Of a stretch of DNA of 64,000 nt, positions 32,509 through 41,348 are shown piece after piece. The stretch comes from Virgifigura sp964551315. Its GTDB lineage: Bacteria > Pseudomonadota > Alphaproteobacteria > Dongiales > Dongiaceae. The notes under the pieces were generated by a model that saw only the letters and a list, made by a program, of their open reading frames with translations, was not told where the DNA came from and ran no database searches. Location of the stretch: contig CAZKCM010000006.1 in assembly GCA_964551315.1 (NCBI GenBank), forward strand, positions 35,318 to 99,317. The letters run 5' to 3'. Position 1 is the stretch's first letter. Each line of letters starts with the position of its first letter. The position numbers were made by a program, and so were the translations under genes.

Positions 32509-33288
32509 ATGGCAGATAGACGAGCGGCCGCTCCCCCCTCCCGAACCCTCCCCCGCAAGGGGGGAGGGAACAGTTTTGGTGCCATCGGCGAAGAAAGAGC
32601 ACCCACCCCCTCGACGGGGGAGGGTTGGGGAGGGGGTGAAGCACCCGATGTCCGCCGATATCTCCGCGATCCCGACGCGATCTACCGGCGCTCCTTCGCG
32701 CTCATCCGCGAGGAGGCGAAGCTCGACCACCTGCCGCCCGCGATCGCGGAGATCGCGGTGCGGCTCATCCACGCTTGCGGCATGCCGGACATTGCCGCCG
32801 ATCTCGCCTTCACGTCCGATCTGGCGGAGGCGGCGCGGGCGGCGCTCGCCGACGGCGCGCCGATCTTCTGTGACGCCGCGATGGTCGCCTCCGGCATCCT
32901 CCGGCGACGCCTGCCCGCCGCGAACGACGTGGTCTGCACGCTGGACGACCCGCGCGTCCCGGACCTCGCACGGACGCTCCGGACGACGCGCTCGGCCGCC
33001 GCGGTCGAGCTGTGGCGCGACCGGCTGGCCGGCTCCGTGGCCGCCATCGGCAACGCGCCGACGGCTCTCTTCCGCCTCCTCGAGATCGTCGAGGCGGGCG
33101 GGCCGCGCCCGGCGGCGATCCTCGCCTTTCCGGTCGGGTTCGTCGGCGCGGCGGAATCGAAGGACGCGCTGATCGCGGCGGATCTGGGTATCCCCTATCT
33201 GACGCTGCGCGGCCGGCGCGGCGGCAGCGCCCTTGCCGCCGCGGCGGTCAACGCCCTGATCCTGAGGCAAGAGGGCGAGGTGCCATGA
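32509..33288 (+). CDS. cobH: Precorrin-8X methylmutase, with in-frame palindromic element near the N-terminus
   Basis: Moves the C11 methyl group to C12 to form hydrogenobyrinic or cobyrinic acid; 259 residues. The conserved body starts at RRYLRDPDAIYRRSF and includes LIHACGMPDIAADL, PIFCDAAMVASGI, FPVGFVGAAESKDAL and PYLTLRGRRGGSALAAAAVN (substrate loop). Between residues about 8 and 44 an extra segment (PRKGGGNSF ... TPSTGEGWGGGEAP) is encoded by a GC-rich palindrome. No in-frame start codon occurs between the element and the conserved body, so the element must be translated. ATG 32509 lies 5 nt after the cbiX stop. Overlaps cobL by ATGA. Confidence 0.92.
   Translation: MADRRAAAPPSRTLPRKGGGNSFGAIGEERAPTPSTGEGWGGGEAPDVRRYLRDPDAIYRRSFALIREEAKLDHLPPAIAEIAVRLIHACGMPDIAADLAFTSDLAEAARAALADGAPIFCDAAMVASGILRRRLPAANDVVCTLDDPRVPDLARTLRTTRSAAAVELWRDRLAGSVAAIGNAPTALFRLLEIVEAGGPRPAAILAFPVGFVGAAESKDALIAADLGIPYLTLRGRRGGSALAAAAVNALILRQEGEVP
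32530..32640. repeat. In-frame GC-rich palindromic element inside cobH
   Basis: Two inverted arms, about 32530-32565 (CCCTCCCGAACCCTCCCCCG...) and 32603-32638 (whose complement reads ACCCCCTCCCCAACCCTCCC...), flank a spacer of about 37 nt. The element adds about 37 codons without breaking the frame. Related sequences lie at 35768-35820 (also in frame) and 44726-44750 (intergenic). Confidence 0.75.
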
Positions 33289-34499
33289 CCGGACGCTGGT
33301 TGTCCATCGTCGGCCTGGGCGAGGACGGGCTGGAGGGATTGTCCCCGGTCGCCCGCGGCCTCGTCGATCGGGCAGAGGTCCTGGTCGGCGGGACCCGCCA
33401 TCTGGCGATGGTGCCCGAGAACGGCGCCGTCGAGCGCATGACCTGGGCCTCGCCGCTGCGGCTGACCATCGAGGAGATCCTGCGCCGGCGCGGCCGGCGG
33501 GTGGTCGTCCTCGCGACAGGCGACCCCATGTGGTACGGCATCGGCGTGACCCTCGCCCGCGCGGTGCCGCCCGCAGAGATGCTGATTCTGCCGGTCGCCT
33601 CCGCCTTCGGCCTCGCCTGCGCGCGCCTCGGCTGGCCACTCGCGGAGGTCGAGTGCCTAACGCTGCACGGCCGGCCGCTGGCGCTGCTTAACGGCGTGGT
33701 CGCGCCGGGTGCGCGCCTGCTCCTGCTGAGCAATGACGGCACCACCCCGGCCGAAGTCGCCAGGGCCTTGACCGCCCTTGGCTACGGGCCGAGCCGTCTG
33801 GTCGCGCTGGAGCATATGGGGGGCGCGAAGGAAAGACAGGTGGAAGCCACCGCCGAAAGCTGGGCGGCGGAGCGCGTCGCCGACCTCAACACCCTCGCCG
33901 TCGAATGCGTCGCGGCCGGGCCGGAGGCCTTCGTCCGTCCGCGCGTGCCGGGACTGCCCGACGAGGCCTTCATCCATGACGGGCAGCTCACCAAGCGCGA
34001 GATCCGCGCGGCGACGCTTGCGGCGCTGGCGCCGCTGCCGGGGCAGCGCCTGTGGGACGTCGGCGCCGGCTGCGGCTCGGTCGCCATCGAATGGCTGCGC
34101 TGCGGCCGCTCGCTCCGCGCTGTCGCCGTGGAGCGGGAGGCTAGGCGCGCCGCGATGATCGCGGAGAACGCCGCGGCCCTCGGCGTGCCGCAGCTCGAGA
34201 TCGTCACAGGCGAGGCGCCGGCCGCACTGGCCGACCTGCCCGCGCCCGACGCTGTCTTCATCGGCGGCGGGGTGACGGCTCCCGGTCTGGCCGAGCGCTG
34301 CTGGGAGGTGCTGCCGCGCGGCGGCCGACTGGTGGCGAACGCCGTGACGGTCGAGGGGGAGGCGCGGCTGATCGCCCTGCGCGCGGCGATCGGCGGCACC
34401 CTGACCCGCCTCGCCGTGAGCCGTGCCGAGCCCGTTGGTCCGTTCACCGGTTGGCGACCGCTGCGGCCGGTGACCCAGCTCGCGGCGGCGAAACCATGA
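33285..34499 (+). CDS. cobL: Precorrin-6Y C5,15-methyltransferase (decarboxylating), CbiE-CbiT fusion
   Basis: Bifunctional 404-residue enzyme methylating C5 and C15 and decarboxylating the C12 acetate. The N-terminal half (about 1-200) is the CbiE tetrapyrrole methylase (WLSIVGLGEDGLEGLSP, LATGDPMWYGIGVTLA). The C-terminal half (about 215-400) is the CbiT Rossmann methyltransferase, with QLTKREIRAATLAALAP and SAM motif I in LWDVGAGCGSVAIEWLR, and VFIGGGVTAPG. ATG 33285 overlaps the cobH stop; cobI follows with an ATGA overlap. Confidence 0.94.
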   Translation: MTGRWLSIVGLGEDGLEGLSPVARGLVDRAEVLVGGTRHLAMVPENGAVERMTWASPLRLTIEEILRRRGRRVVVLATGDPMWYGIGVTLARAVPPAEMLILPVASAFGLACARLGWPLAEVECLTLHGRPLALLNGVVAPGARLLLLSNDGTTPAEVARALTALGYGPSRLVALEHMGGAKERQVEATAESWAAERVADLNTLAVECVAAGPEAFVRPRVPGLPDEAFIHDGQLTKREIRAATLAALAPLPGQRLWDVGAGCGSVAIEWLRCGRSLRAVAVEREARRAAMIAENAAALGVPQLEIVTGEAPAALADLPAPDAVFIGGGVTAPGLAERCWEVLPRGGRLVANAVTVEGEARLIALRAAIGGTLTRLAVSRAEPVGPFTGWRPLRPVTQLAAAKP

Positions 34500-35200
34500 G
34501 CGGCACCGTGTGGGGGCTCGGCGTCGGGCCGGGTGATCCGGAGTTGCTGACCCTCAAGGCACTGCGCTTGCTGCGCGCGGCGCCGGTCATCGCCTATCCG
34601 GCGCCGGAGACCGGCGACAGCTTCGCGCGGTCCATTGTCGCGCCGCATCTGCCCGGCGGGCAGGAGGAGATCGCCATCCGCATGCCGATCGGTGACGGCC
34701 GCTTCCCGAAGGACGAGATTTATGACCGCGCCGCCGAGCGCATCGCCGATCACGCGGCCGCCGGGCGCGACGTCGCGGTGCTGTGCGAGGGCGACCCGTT
34801 CTTCTACGGCTCCTTCCTCTATCTCTACGCCCGGCTGGTCGAGCGCTGCCCGGTGCGGGTCGTGCCCGGCGTTTCCTCGCTGATGGCCTGCGCCGATGCC
34901 TGCGGCGCGCCGCTCGCCGCCCGCAACGACACGCTGACGGTGATCCCGGCGCCGCTGCCGGAGGACGCGCTCGCGGCGCGGCTCGCCGCCGGCGACGCGG
35001 CGGCGATCATCAAGGTGGGGCGCCATCTCGGCAAGCTGCGCCGCGTGCTCGACTCGCTGGGGATGCTCGACCGTGCCCGCTACGTCGAGCGCGCGACTCT
35101 GGACGCGCAGCGCATCCTCCCGCTGGCTGAGGTGAGCGGCGACGCCGCGCCCTACTTCTCCATGGTGCTCGTGCACAGCCGCGGCGAGGCCTGGCGATGA
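34496..35200 (+). CDS. cobI: Precorrin-2 / cobalt-factor II C20-methyltransferase
   Basis: SAM-dependent tetrapyrrole methylase placing the C20 methyl group, 234 residues. The N-terminal GLGVGPGDPELLTLKALRLL, the loop LCEGDPFFYGSFLYLY and the PGVSSLMACADACGAPLAAR segment are the family signatures. With a CbiX upstream, the physiological substrate may be cobalt-sirohydrochlorin (CbiL activity) rather than metal-free precorrin-2. Translationally coupled to cobL and to the following fusion gene by 4-nt overlaps. Confidence 0.94.
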   Translation: MSGTVWGLGVGPGDPELLTLKALRLLRAAPVIAYPAPETGDSFARSIVAPHLPGGQEEIAIRMPIGDGRFPKDEIYDRAAERIADHAAAGRDVAVLCEGDPFFYGSFLYLYARLVERCPVRVVPGVSSLMACADACGAPLAARNDTLTVIPAPLPEDALAARLAAGDAAAIIKVGRHLGKLRRVLDSLGMLDRARYVERATLDAQRILPLAEVSGDAAPYFSMVLVHSRGEAWR

Positions 35201-37092
35201 CCCTGGCGATGACGGCGGCCGCGGTCGTGGTGCTGGGCCCGAGCGGCCTCGCGACGGCGCGGCGCATCGCCGCTGCGCTACCGGGCTCGGCCCTGCACGG
35301 CTTCGCGCCGCGCGTGGCGGAGGCCGGGATCACCTTCACCGACACGGCCGGGCATCTGCGCGAGCTGTTTGCCGCCGGCAAGCCGATCGTCGGGATCTGC
35401 GCCGCCGGCGTGCTGATCCGCAGCCTGGCGCCGCTGCTGACCGACAAGCGGACGGAGCCGCCGGTCGTCGCCGTGGCGGAGGACGGCAGCGCGGCGGTAC
35501 CGCTGCTCGGCGGCCATCGCGGGGCGAACGATCTCGCCCGGCGGATCGCCGAGACGCTGGGCGGCATCGCCGCGGTGACGACGGCGGGAGACCGCCGCTT
35601 CGGCCTCGCCCTCGACGAGCCGCCGCCCGGCTGGCGCCTCGCCGACGAGGCGGCGGTGAAGCCGGTCACGGCGGCGCTGCTCGCCGGCGAGCCGGTCGGG
35701 CTCTCGATCGAAGCGGCGGAGCCGGATTGCGGCTGGCTGCGGAGCGCACCCTTCCTCGAGTTACCGGTCACCCCCTCCCATCCCTCCCTCGTCGAGGGGG
35801 AGGGATGGGGAGGGGGGGAGGCGCGGCCCCGCGTCTTCGTTACCGACCGTAACGTCGTCCCCGGCCTTCACACGCTCGTCCTGCACCCGGCGACGCTCGT
35901 CCTCGGCGTGGGCTGCGAGCGACTCGCCCCGCCGGAGGAACTGATCGAACTGGCGCGGCGCTGCCTGGAGGAGGCGGGCTTGGCGCCGCGGTCGGTTGCC
36001 TGCGTCGCGTCCATCGCCCTCAAGGCGGCGGAGCCGGCGGTCCACGCCCTGGCGGCGGAACTCGGCGTCCCGGCGCGGTTCTTCGACGCGGAGACGCTGG
36101 AGGCCGAGGTGCCGCGCCTCGCCAACCCCTCCGACCTCGTGTTCCGCGAGACGGGGTGCCACGGCGTCGCCGAGGGCGCGGCGCTCGCCGCCGTCGGCCC
36201 GGCGGGGGCGCTGGTCCTGCCGAAGCGGCGGAGTGAGAGAACCACCTGTGCCATCGCCCGCAGCCCCCGGATCGTCGATCCGGCCACCGTCGGCCGGGCG
36301 CGGGGCCGGCTCGCTATCGTCGGGATCGGCCCGGGCGAGGCCGACGGGCGCACCGCGGCGGCTGACGCCGCGCTGCGGGCGGCGACCGACCTCGTCGGCT
36401 ATCGCCTCTATCTCGATCTGCTCGGCGACGCGGCGCGGGGCAAGGCGCTGCATGGCTACGAGCTCGGCGAGGAGACGGCACGGGTCCGCGCGGCGCTCGA
36501 CCTCGCCGCCGAGGGCCGCGCGGTGGCGCTCGTCTCCTCGGGCGATGCCGGCATCTATGCCATGGCGAGTCTCGTCTTCGAGCTGATCGAGCGCGGCGGC
36601 AGGCCGGACTGGGAACGGATCGAGATCCTCGGCGTCCCCGGCATCTCGGCGATGCAGGCGGCGGCGGCGCGGCTTGGCGCGCCGCTCGGCCACGACTTCT
36701 GCGCCATATCGCTTTCCGACCTGCTGACGCCCTGGCCGGTCATCGAGCGGCGCCTCAGGGCGGCGGCGGAGGGGGACTTCGTCGTGGCGCTCTACAACCC
36801 GGTGTCGCAGCGCCGCCGCAGCCAGCTCGTCGCCGCCCGCGACATCCTGCTGGCGAAGCGTCCGCCGGAAACGCCGGTGGCGCTCGCCCGCAATCTCGGC
36901 CGCGCCGGCGAGCGGGTGACGGTGACGACGCTGGGCGCGCTCGACCCCAGCCAGGTGGACATGCTGACGGTCGTGCTGATCGGCAGCACCGCCACCCGGA
37001 CCGTGCCGCGCCCCGACGGCGGCGCCTGGGTCTACACGCCGCGCGGCTATGAGCGAAAGAGCGGGGAGCGAAAGAACGGGGAGGGGACATGA
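35197..37092 (+). CDS. cobJ: CbiG-CobJ fusion: cobalt-precorrin-5A hydrolase and precorrin-3B C17-methyltransferase
   Basis: 631-residue fusion. Residues about 1-360 form CbiG: an N-terminal/middle domain (GICAAGVLIRSLAPLL, LLGGHRGANDLARRIAETLG) and a C-terminal domain (LGVGCERLAPPEELIELARR, FRETGCHGVAEGAAL), which opens the delta-lactone and releases acetaldehyde. Residues about 370-631 form CobJ/CbiH, the ring-contraction C17 methylase (LAIVGIGPGEADGRTAAADA, VSSGDAGIYAMASLVFEL, FVVALYNPVSQRRR). Between the CbiG domains lies a palindrome-encoded insert (TPSHPSLVEGEGWGGGEA, about residues 191-208). CbiG belongs to the cobalt-early pathway; no CobG monooxygenase is present. Overlaps its neighbours by ATGA. 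Confidence 0.93.
   Translation: MTLAMTAAAVVVLGPSGLATARRIAAALPGSALHGFAPRVAEAGITFTDTAGHLRELFAAGKPIVGICAAGVLIRSLAPLLTDKRTEPPVVAVAEDGSAAVPLLGGHRGANDLARRIAETLGGIAAVTTAGDRRFGLALDEPPPGWRLADEAAVKPVTAALLAGEPVGLSIEAAEPDCGWLRSAPFLELPVTPSHPSLVEGEGWGGGEARPRVFVTDRNVVPGLHTLVLHPATLVLGVGCERLAPPEELIELARRCLEEAGLAPRSVACVASIALKAAEPAVHALAAELGVPARFFDAETLEAEVPRLANPSDLVFRETGCHGVAEGAALAAVGPAGALVLPKRRSERTTCAIARSPRIVDPATVGRARGRLAIVGIGPGEADGRTAAADAALRAATDLVGYRLYLDLLGDAARGKALHGYELGEETARVRAALDLAAEGRAVALVSSGDAGIYAMASLVFELIERGGRPDWERIEILGVPGISAMQAAAARLGAPLGHDFCAISLSDLLTPWPVIERRLRAAAEGDFVVALYNPVSQRRRSQLVAARDILLAKRPPETPVALARNLGRAGERVTVTTLGALDPSQVDMLTVVLIGSTATRTVPRPDGGAWVYTPRGYERKSGERKNGEGT
35768..35820. repeat. In-frame GC-rich palindromic element inside the cbiG-cobJ gene
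   Basis: A near-perfect inverted repeat: CCCCCTCCCATCCCTCCCTC opposite GAGGGGGAGGGATGGGGAGG, separated by a GTC centre. It is read in the same phase as the element in cobH, both giving GEGWGGGEA. It falls at a CbiG domain boundary and keeps the frame. Confidence 0.75.
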
Positions 37093-37892
37093 CCGTCCAC
37101 TTCATCGGCGCCGGGCCCGGGGACCCGGACCTCATCACCGTGCGCGGGCGCGACCTGATCGCCCGCTGCCCGGTCGTGCTCTATGCCGGCTCGCTGGTGC
37201 CTCCGCAGGTGGTAGCGCATGCCCCCGCCGGCGCCACGGTGATCGACACCGCACCGCTCACCCTCGACGAGATCCTCGCCCACATGCAGGCCGCGCACGA
37301 GGCGGGAAAGGACGTGGCGCGCGTTCATTCCGGCGACCCTTCGCTCTACGGCGCCATCGCCGAGCAGATGCGCCGGCTCGACGCGCTCGGGATTCCCTAT
37401 GACGTGACGCCCGGCGTGCCCGCCTACGCCGCCGCTGCGGCCGTGCTCAAGACCGAGCTGACCCTGCCGGAGGTGAGCCAGACGGTGATCCTGACGCGCA
37501 CGGAGGGCAAGGCCTCGCCGATGCCGCCGGGCGAAGACCTGGCGACCCTCGGCGCCTCGGGCGCCACCCTGGCGATCCACCTTTCGGTCCGCAACATTCA
37601 TCGGGTCGTGAGCGAGCTGACGCCGCGCTACGGCGCCGACTGTCCGGTCGTGGTCGTCTACCGCGTCGGCTGGCCGGACCAGCGGGTGATCCGCGGCACG
37701 CTCGCCACCATCCGCGGCCTCGTCAAGGCGGCCAAGATCACCCGCACCGCCCTCATCTTCGTCGGCCGCGTCTTCGACAACCGGGACTTCACGGACAGCC
37801 GCCTCTACCACGCCGACCACCGCCACATCCTGCGCCCCGGGCCCAAGGCGAAGGCCCGGGCGGCGATGCCGTCACCGGCGAAGGAGGAATGA
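37089..37892 (+). CDS. cobM: Precorrin-4 / cobalt-precorrin-4 C11-methyltransferase
   Basis: SAM-dependent tetrapyrrole methylase, 267 residues (CbiF in the cobalt-early pathway). Signature segments: VHFIGAGPGDPDLITVRGRD, VLYAGSLVPPQVVAHAP, RVHSGDPSLYGAIAEQMRRL, PGVPAYAAAAAVLKTELTLP and VVVVYRVGWPDQRVIRGTL. Last gene of the cbiX operon; its 3' end overlaps the convergent bluB by 21 nt. Confidence 0.95.
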   Translation: MTVHFIGAGPGDPDLITVRGRDLIARCPVVLYAGSLVPPQVVAHAPAGATVIDTAPLTLDEILAHMQAAHEAGKDVARVHSGDPSLYGAIAEQMRRLDALGIPYDVTPGVPAYAAAAAVLKTELTLPEVSQTVILTRTEGKASPMPPGEDLATLGASGATLAIHLSVRNIHRVVSELTPRYGADCPVVVVYRVGWPDQRVIRGTLATIRGLVKAAKITRTALIFVGRVFDNRDFTDSRLYHADHRHILRPGPKAKARAAMPSPAKEE

Positions 37893-38513
37893 ATCGGCGT
37901 CCCGGCGCTGTTCCCAGCCCGCGCGTTCCAGCGCCGGGGTGTCATCCTCCGCCTGCGGGTACCCAAGGCACAGATAGCCGATGAAGGACCAGTCGGCGGG
38001 CACATCGAGGATCGCGGCGATCCGCTCCGGGTCAAGGATGGAGACCCAGCCCAGTCCGATGCCTTCGGCGCGGGCCGCGAGCCACAGGGTGTGAATGGCC
38101 GTCACGACGGAATACTCGATCATTTCCGGCATCGTGCGGCGGCCGAGGCCGTGCCCCTGCGCGGTCAACCGGTCGGCGAAGACGGCGAGCTGCAGCGGCG
38201 CCTCGTCGAGCCCGGCGAGCTTGAGGCGGGCATAGAGCCCGGCGCGCTCGCCCGTGTAATCGGCCAGGGCCTCTGCGTTGCAGGCTTCGAAATTGTCCCG
38301 CACCGCTTGGCGCCGCGCCGGGTCGGCCACCTCGACGAACCGCCAGGGCTGGCTCAGGCCGACCGATGGCGCGAGGCAGGCCAGTTCCACCAGACGCTCC
38401 AGCGTTCCATCCGGCAGCGGATCCGGTCGGAACCGCCGCACGTCGCGGCGCCAGACGAGCAGGTCACGGAGGCGCGCCCGGAACGCACTGTCGAACACGG
38501 CCGAACCCGGCAT
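37872..38513 (-). CDS. bluB: 5,6-dimethylbenzimidazole synthase BluB
   Basis: Flavin-destructase that converts FMNH2 and O2 to 5,6-dimethylbenzimidazole, the lower ligand of cobalamin; 213 residues, nitroreductase fold. Diagnostic parts are VWRRDVRRFRPDPLP near the N-terminus (FMN phosphate binding), LAPSVGLSQPWRFVEV, NAEALADYTGERAGLYARLK and EGIGLGWVSILDPERI. It needs oxygen, so the organism makes the lower ligand aerobically. The ATG at 38511-38513 is consistent with the family start. Confidence 0.94.
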   Translation of the reverse strand: MPGSAVFDSAFRARLRDLLVWRRDVRRFRPDPLPDGTLERLVELACLAPSVGLSQPWRFVEVADPARRQAVRDNFEACNAEALADYTGERAGLYARLKLAGLDEAPLQLAVFADRLTAQGHGLGRRTMPEMIEYSVVTAIHTLWLAARAEGIGLGWVSILDPERIAAILDVPADWSFIGYLCLGYPQAEDDTPALERAGWEQRRDADSFLLRR

Positions 38514-38746
38514 GAGCGTGTCTCTCTCCCATCATCTCCGGCGGCACAACGGCCGGCCGGTCGCGCGGGCACCATACAGCGCAGCGCGGCGGTTGATAAT
38601 CCTTCCGCGGCGGTCTTCGCGCTGTTCGCGACCTTCGCGGGATTCAGGCGCCGCTGCGCGCCGATCGAATCCGGACCTCCGAGATCGACAGGCGGGACCG
38701 GCCGCGACTATCATGCGAGCGCCGGAGCACTGCCCGGGCTCGATTC

Positions 38747-39214
38747 ATGCGGCTCAAGACGGCGTATTTCTTCGCGATTCTGTTCAACGCCCTGGCGCTT
38801 GTTCCCGCCGGCGCGCATTTATTCGCGCTGCCGAACAAGATCGGCCTGCCTCAGGAACAGTATTTCGTCGCGCAGGGCGTCTATCGCGGCTGGGCCCTGT
38901 TCGGTATCGTCATTGTCGCGGCCCTCCTTGCCAATCTTGCGCTGGTCGTCATGCTTCGGCGGCGGCGCGCGCCGTTCCTGTGGGCGCTCGTCGCCCTGCT
39001 CGCGATCGTCGGCACCCAGATCATTTTCTGGACCTGGACCTATCCGGCCAACCAGGCGACGGCGAACTGGACGCAAGTGCCGGACAATTGGCGCGCGCTG
39101 CGCGACCAGTGGGAGTACGCGCACGCCGCGGGTGCCGTGCTGAATCTGATAGCACTCGCCGCCGCGGTCCTTTCGCTCCTGACGGCGGCGCGATGGACAA
39201 GCGAACCTCGGTGA
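38747..39214 (+). CDS. Small integral membrane protein, DUF1772-like
   Basis: 155-residue protein with four hydrophobic segments (about residues 5-25, 45-67, 77-97 and 128-148). A loop WTYPANQATANWTQVPDNWRAL between helices 3 and 4 is tryptophan-rich, as in DUF1772-type proteins. No enzymatic motif is visible. It interrupts the cobalamin island and has no obvious link to it. The ribosome site before ATG 38747 is weak. The family assignment is tentative. Confidence 0.65.
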   Translation: MRLKTAYFFAILFNALALVPAGAHLFALPNKIGLPQEQYFVAQGVYRGWALFGIVIVAALLANLALVVMLRRRRAPFLWALVALLAIVGTQIIFWTWTYPANQATANWTQVPDNWRALRDQWEYAHAAGAVLNLIALAAAVLSLLTAARWTSEPR

Positions 39215-39259
39215 ACGAACCCTGGGGATGATGCCCGGTATCGCCGCAACGCGACCGTG

Positions 39260-40075
39260 TCAGGCCAGTTGCGCCTCGATCCAGGCGAGCGCCGCCTCGA
39301 CCGTGCTGACCACCGTCTCCGGCCGCTCGGTGGGCGGTAGGGTCGGGCGGCGGAGCAGGATCACCGGCAGGCCCAGGGCCCGGGCCGCCGCGATCTTGCC
39401 GTAGGTCGCGTCGCCGCCGCTGTTCTTCGCAACGACCACGTCAATTCCGTGCCTCTCCAGCAGGCGCAGCTCCTTCGCCGCCGAGAAGGGGCCGCGGCCG
39501 AGGACGACCTCGTAGTTTGCCAGCGGCAGGCGTTCCTTCGGCGCCTCGATGAGGCGGACCAGGAACCAGACCTGCGGCAGGCCGGCGAAGGGCAGCAGCT
39601 CGCCGGCACCGACCGTGAGGAAGGCCCGCGCGCCCAGCTTCGGGACCGTTGCCGCAGCGTCGGCCAGCGTGCCCACCTCGTACCAGACGTCGTCGGGATG
39701 CGGGTCCCAGGCAGGGCGCTCCAGCCGCAGCAGCGGAACTTCGGCCGACCAGCAGGCGATGGTCGCGTTGCGGGTGATCTGCTGCGCGAAGGGGTGGGTC
39801 GCATCGACGACCAGGTCGATCGACTCGTCGCGGATGTAGTCGAGCAGCCCCTGCAGTCCGCCGAACCCGCCGATCCGCACCGTGCCGGGCGGCCGGTTGG
39901 GTGCCTCCGTCCGGCCGGCGAGCGAGGTGATCGGCTCGATCCGCTCATGCCCCGAAAGGGCCTCGGCCAGCGCCGCGGCCTCCCCGGTGCCGCCGAGAAT
40001 CAGCAGGCGCCGCCGCGCGGCGGCCCTTGTGCCTCCGGCGCGCTCGGTGTCTACGGGATTCGATAGCTTCGGCAT
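39260..40075 (-). CDS. cobK: Precorrin-6A / cobalt-precorrin-6A reductase
   Basis: NAD(P)H-dependent reductase of the macrocycle (271 residues; CbiJ). Signature: RLLILGGTGEAAALAEALSG (nucleotide-binding loop), VVDATHPFAQQITRNA, WLGR-like segment replaced by RLERPAWDP, and VVAKNSGGDATYGKIAAARA. The ATG at 40073-40075 is preceded on its strand by GGAGG; about 15 residues of polar leader precede the first strand. It lies just downstream of cbiD in the same direction. Confidence 0.92.
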   Translation of the reverse strand: MPKLSNPVDTERAGGTRAAARRRLLILGGTGEAAALAEALSGHERIEPITSLAGRTEAPNRPPGTVRIGGFGGLQGLLDYIRDESIDLVVDATHPFAQQITRNATIACWSAEVPLLRLERPAWDPHPDDVWYEVGTLADAAATVPKLGARAFLTVGAGELLPFAGLPQVWFLVRLIEAPKERLPLANYEVVLGRGPFSAAKELRLLERHGIDVVVAKNSGGDATYGKIAAARALGLPVILLRRPTLPPTERPETVVSTVEAALAWIEAQLA

Positions 40076-40190
40076 GCGATCTTCGGCCTCCAACCCGGTT
40101 GACGGCCGATAAACCGATCGGCGGAAGCGGTCGTTCCGCTGCGCGGCCGACATGTGCGGATCAAGGGCGCGGCGGTCCGATCACCCCATT

Positions 40191-41279
40191 TCAGCAGAAT
40201 CCGGCGCGGCCGACCAGAGTGCCTTGGCGGTCGAAGATCACGACCTCGATCGCGACTTTGCCCTCGACGAGGTCGCCCGCCAGTGCCTGCGCCTGCCGCG
40301 CCACATGGTCCGCCAGCGGCAGGCCTGCGGCCGCGGCGTCGGCGAGGATCTCGTTCGCGGTGTTGGCGCGGCGCGCGGCCGCCACCTGTGAGGGCGGTGC
40401 GCCCAGGGCCTCCAGCGCGGCGGCCAGCGCGTCGCGGTCGATCTGGCTGCGTCCCGAATGCAGGTCCATGCAGCCCACCGCTAGCTTGGAGATCTTCGCG
40501 AATCCGCCGCCCAGCGTGAGGCGGGGGATCGGGTGGCGCCGCAGGTATTTCAGCATGCCGCCGGCGAAATCGCCCATGTCGATGAAGGCGAAGTCCGGCA
40601 GGTCGTAGAGGCGCTTCACGCCGGCCTCGGATGTCGATCCGGTGCAGGCGGCGGCGTGTTCCACGCCGTTCGCCCGGCAGACGTCGATGCCGCGATGGAT
40701 CGAGGCGATCCAGGCCGAGCAGGAATAGGGGTGCACGATCCCGGTCGTCCCCAGGATCGACAGCCCGCCGAGGATGCCGAGCCGGCTGTTCCAGGTGTGC
40801 CGCGCCATCTCGGCGCCGCCGGGGATGGCAATGGTGATTTCGACATCGGGGAGGATGCCTTGCGCGGCGGCGATCTGCTGCACCGCCTCGCTCATCATTC
40901 GCCGCGGCACCGGGTTGATGGCCGGCTCGCCGACCGCGAGCGGCAGGCCGGGCTTGGTGACCGTGCCGACGCCCTCGCCGGCCCTGAAGACGACGCCGCT
41001 GCCGGGCGCGCCGCGGCGCACCGTGGCGAGGACGAGCGCGCCATGCGTCACGTCCGGGTCGTCGCCGGCGTCCTTGATGACGCCGGCGGTGGCGGCGTCG
41101 CCCTCCAGGCTCTCGTGCGCGAGCGCGAAGCTCGGCCGCTCGCCCTTCGGCAGGGTGATCGTGACCGGGTCCGGGAACGTGCCGGTCAGCAGCGCCGTGT
41201 AGGCGGCGGTGGTCGCCGCCGTCGCGCAGGCGCCGGTCGTCCAGCCGCGGCGCAAAGGCCCTTCCGGTTTTCGTGCCAT
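40191..41279 (-). CDS. cbiD: Cobalt-precorrin-5B (C1)-methyltransferase
   Basis: 362-residue enzyme methylating C1 in the cobalt-early pathway, replacing CobF of the oxygen-dependent route. The N-terminal LRRGWTTGACATAATTAAY is the family hallmark; VTKPGLPLAVGEPAINPVPR, LGILGGLSILGTTGIVHPYS and GGGFAKISKLAVG also support it. The start ATG at 41277-41279 is the usual family start. Divergent from cobA across a gap of about 70 nt and followed by cobK. Confidence 0.95.
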   Translation of the reverse strand: MARKPEGPLRRGWTTGACATAATTAAYTALLTGTFPDPVTITLPKGERPSFALAHESLEGDAATAGVIKDAGDDPDVTHGALVLATVRRGAPGSGVVFRAGEGVGTVTKPGLPLAVGEPAINPVPRRMMSEAVQQIAAAQGILPDVEITIAIPGGAEMARHTWNSRLGILGGLSILGTTGIVHPYSCSAWIASIHRGIDVCRANGVEHAAACTGSTSEAGVKRLYDLPDFAFIDMGDFAGGMLKYLRRHPIPRLTLGGGFAKISKLAVGCMDLHSGRSQIDRDALAAALEALGAPPSQVAAARRANTANEILADAAAAGLPLADHVARQAQALAGDLVEGKVAIEVVIFDRQGTLVGRAGFC

Positions 41280-41348
41280 GCCGCGAATAGTAGGGGCGAA
41301 TGTCTCAATTTGGCTAGTCGGCGACGGCGAGGCTCGCATAATGGCGAC

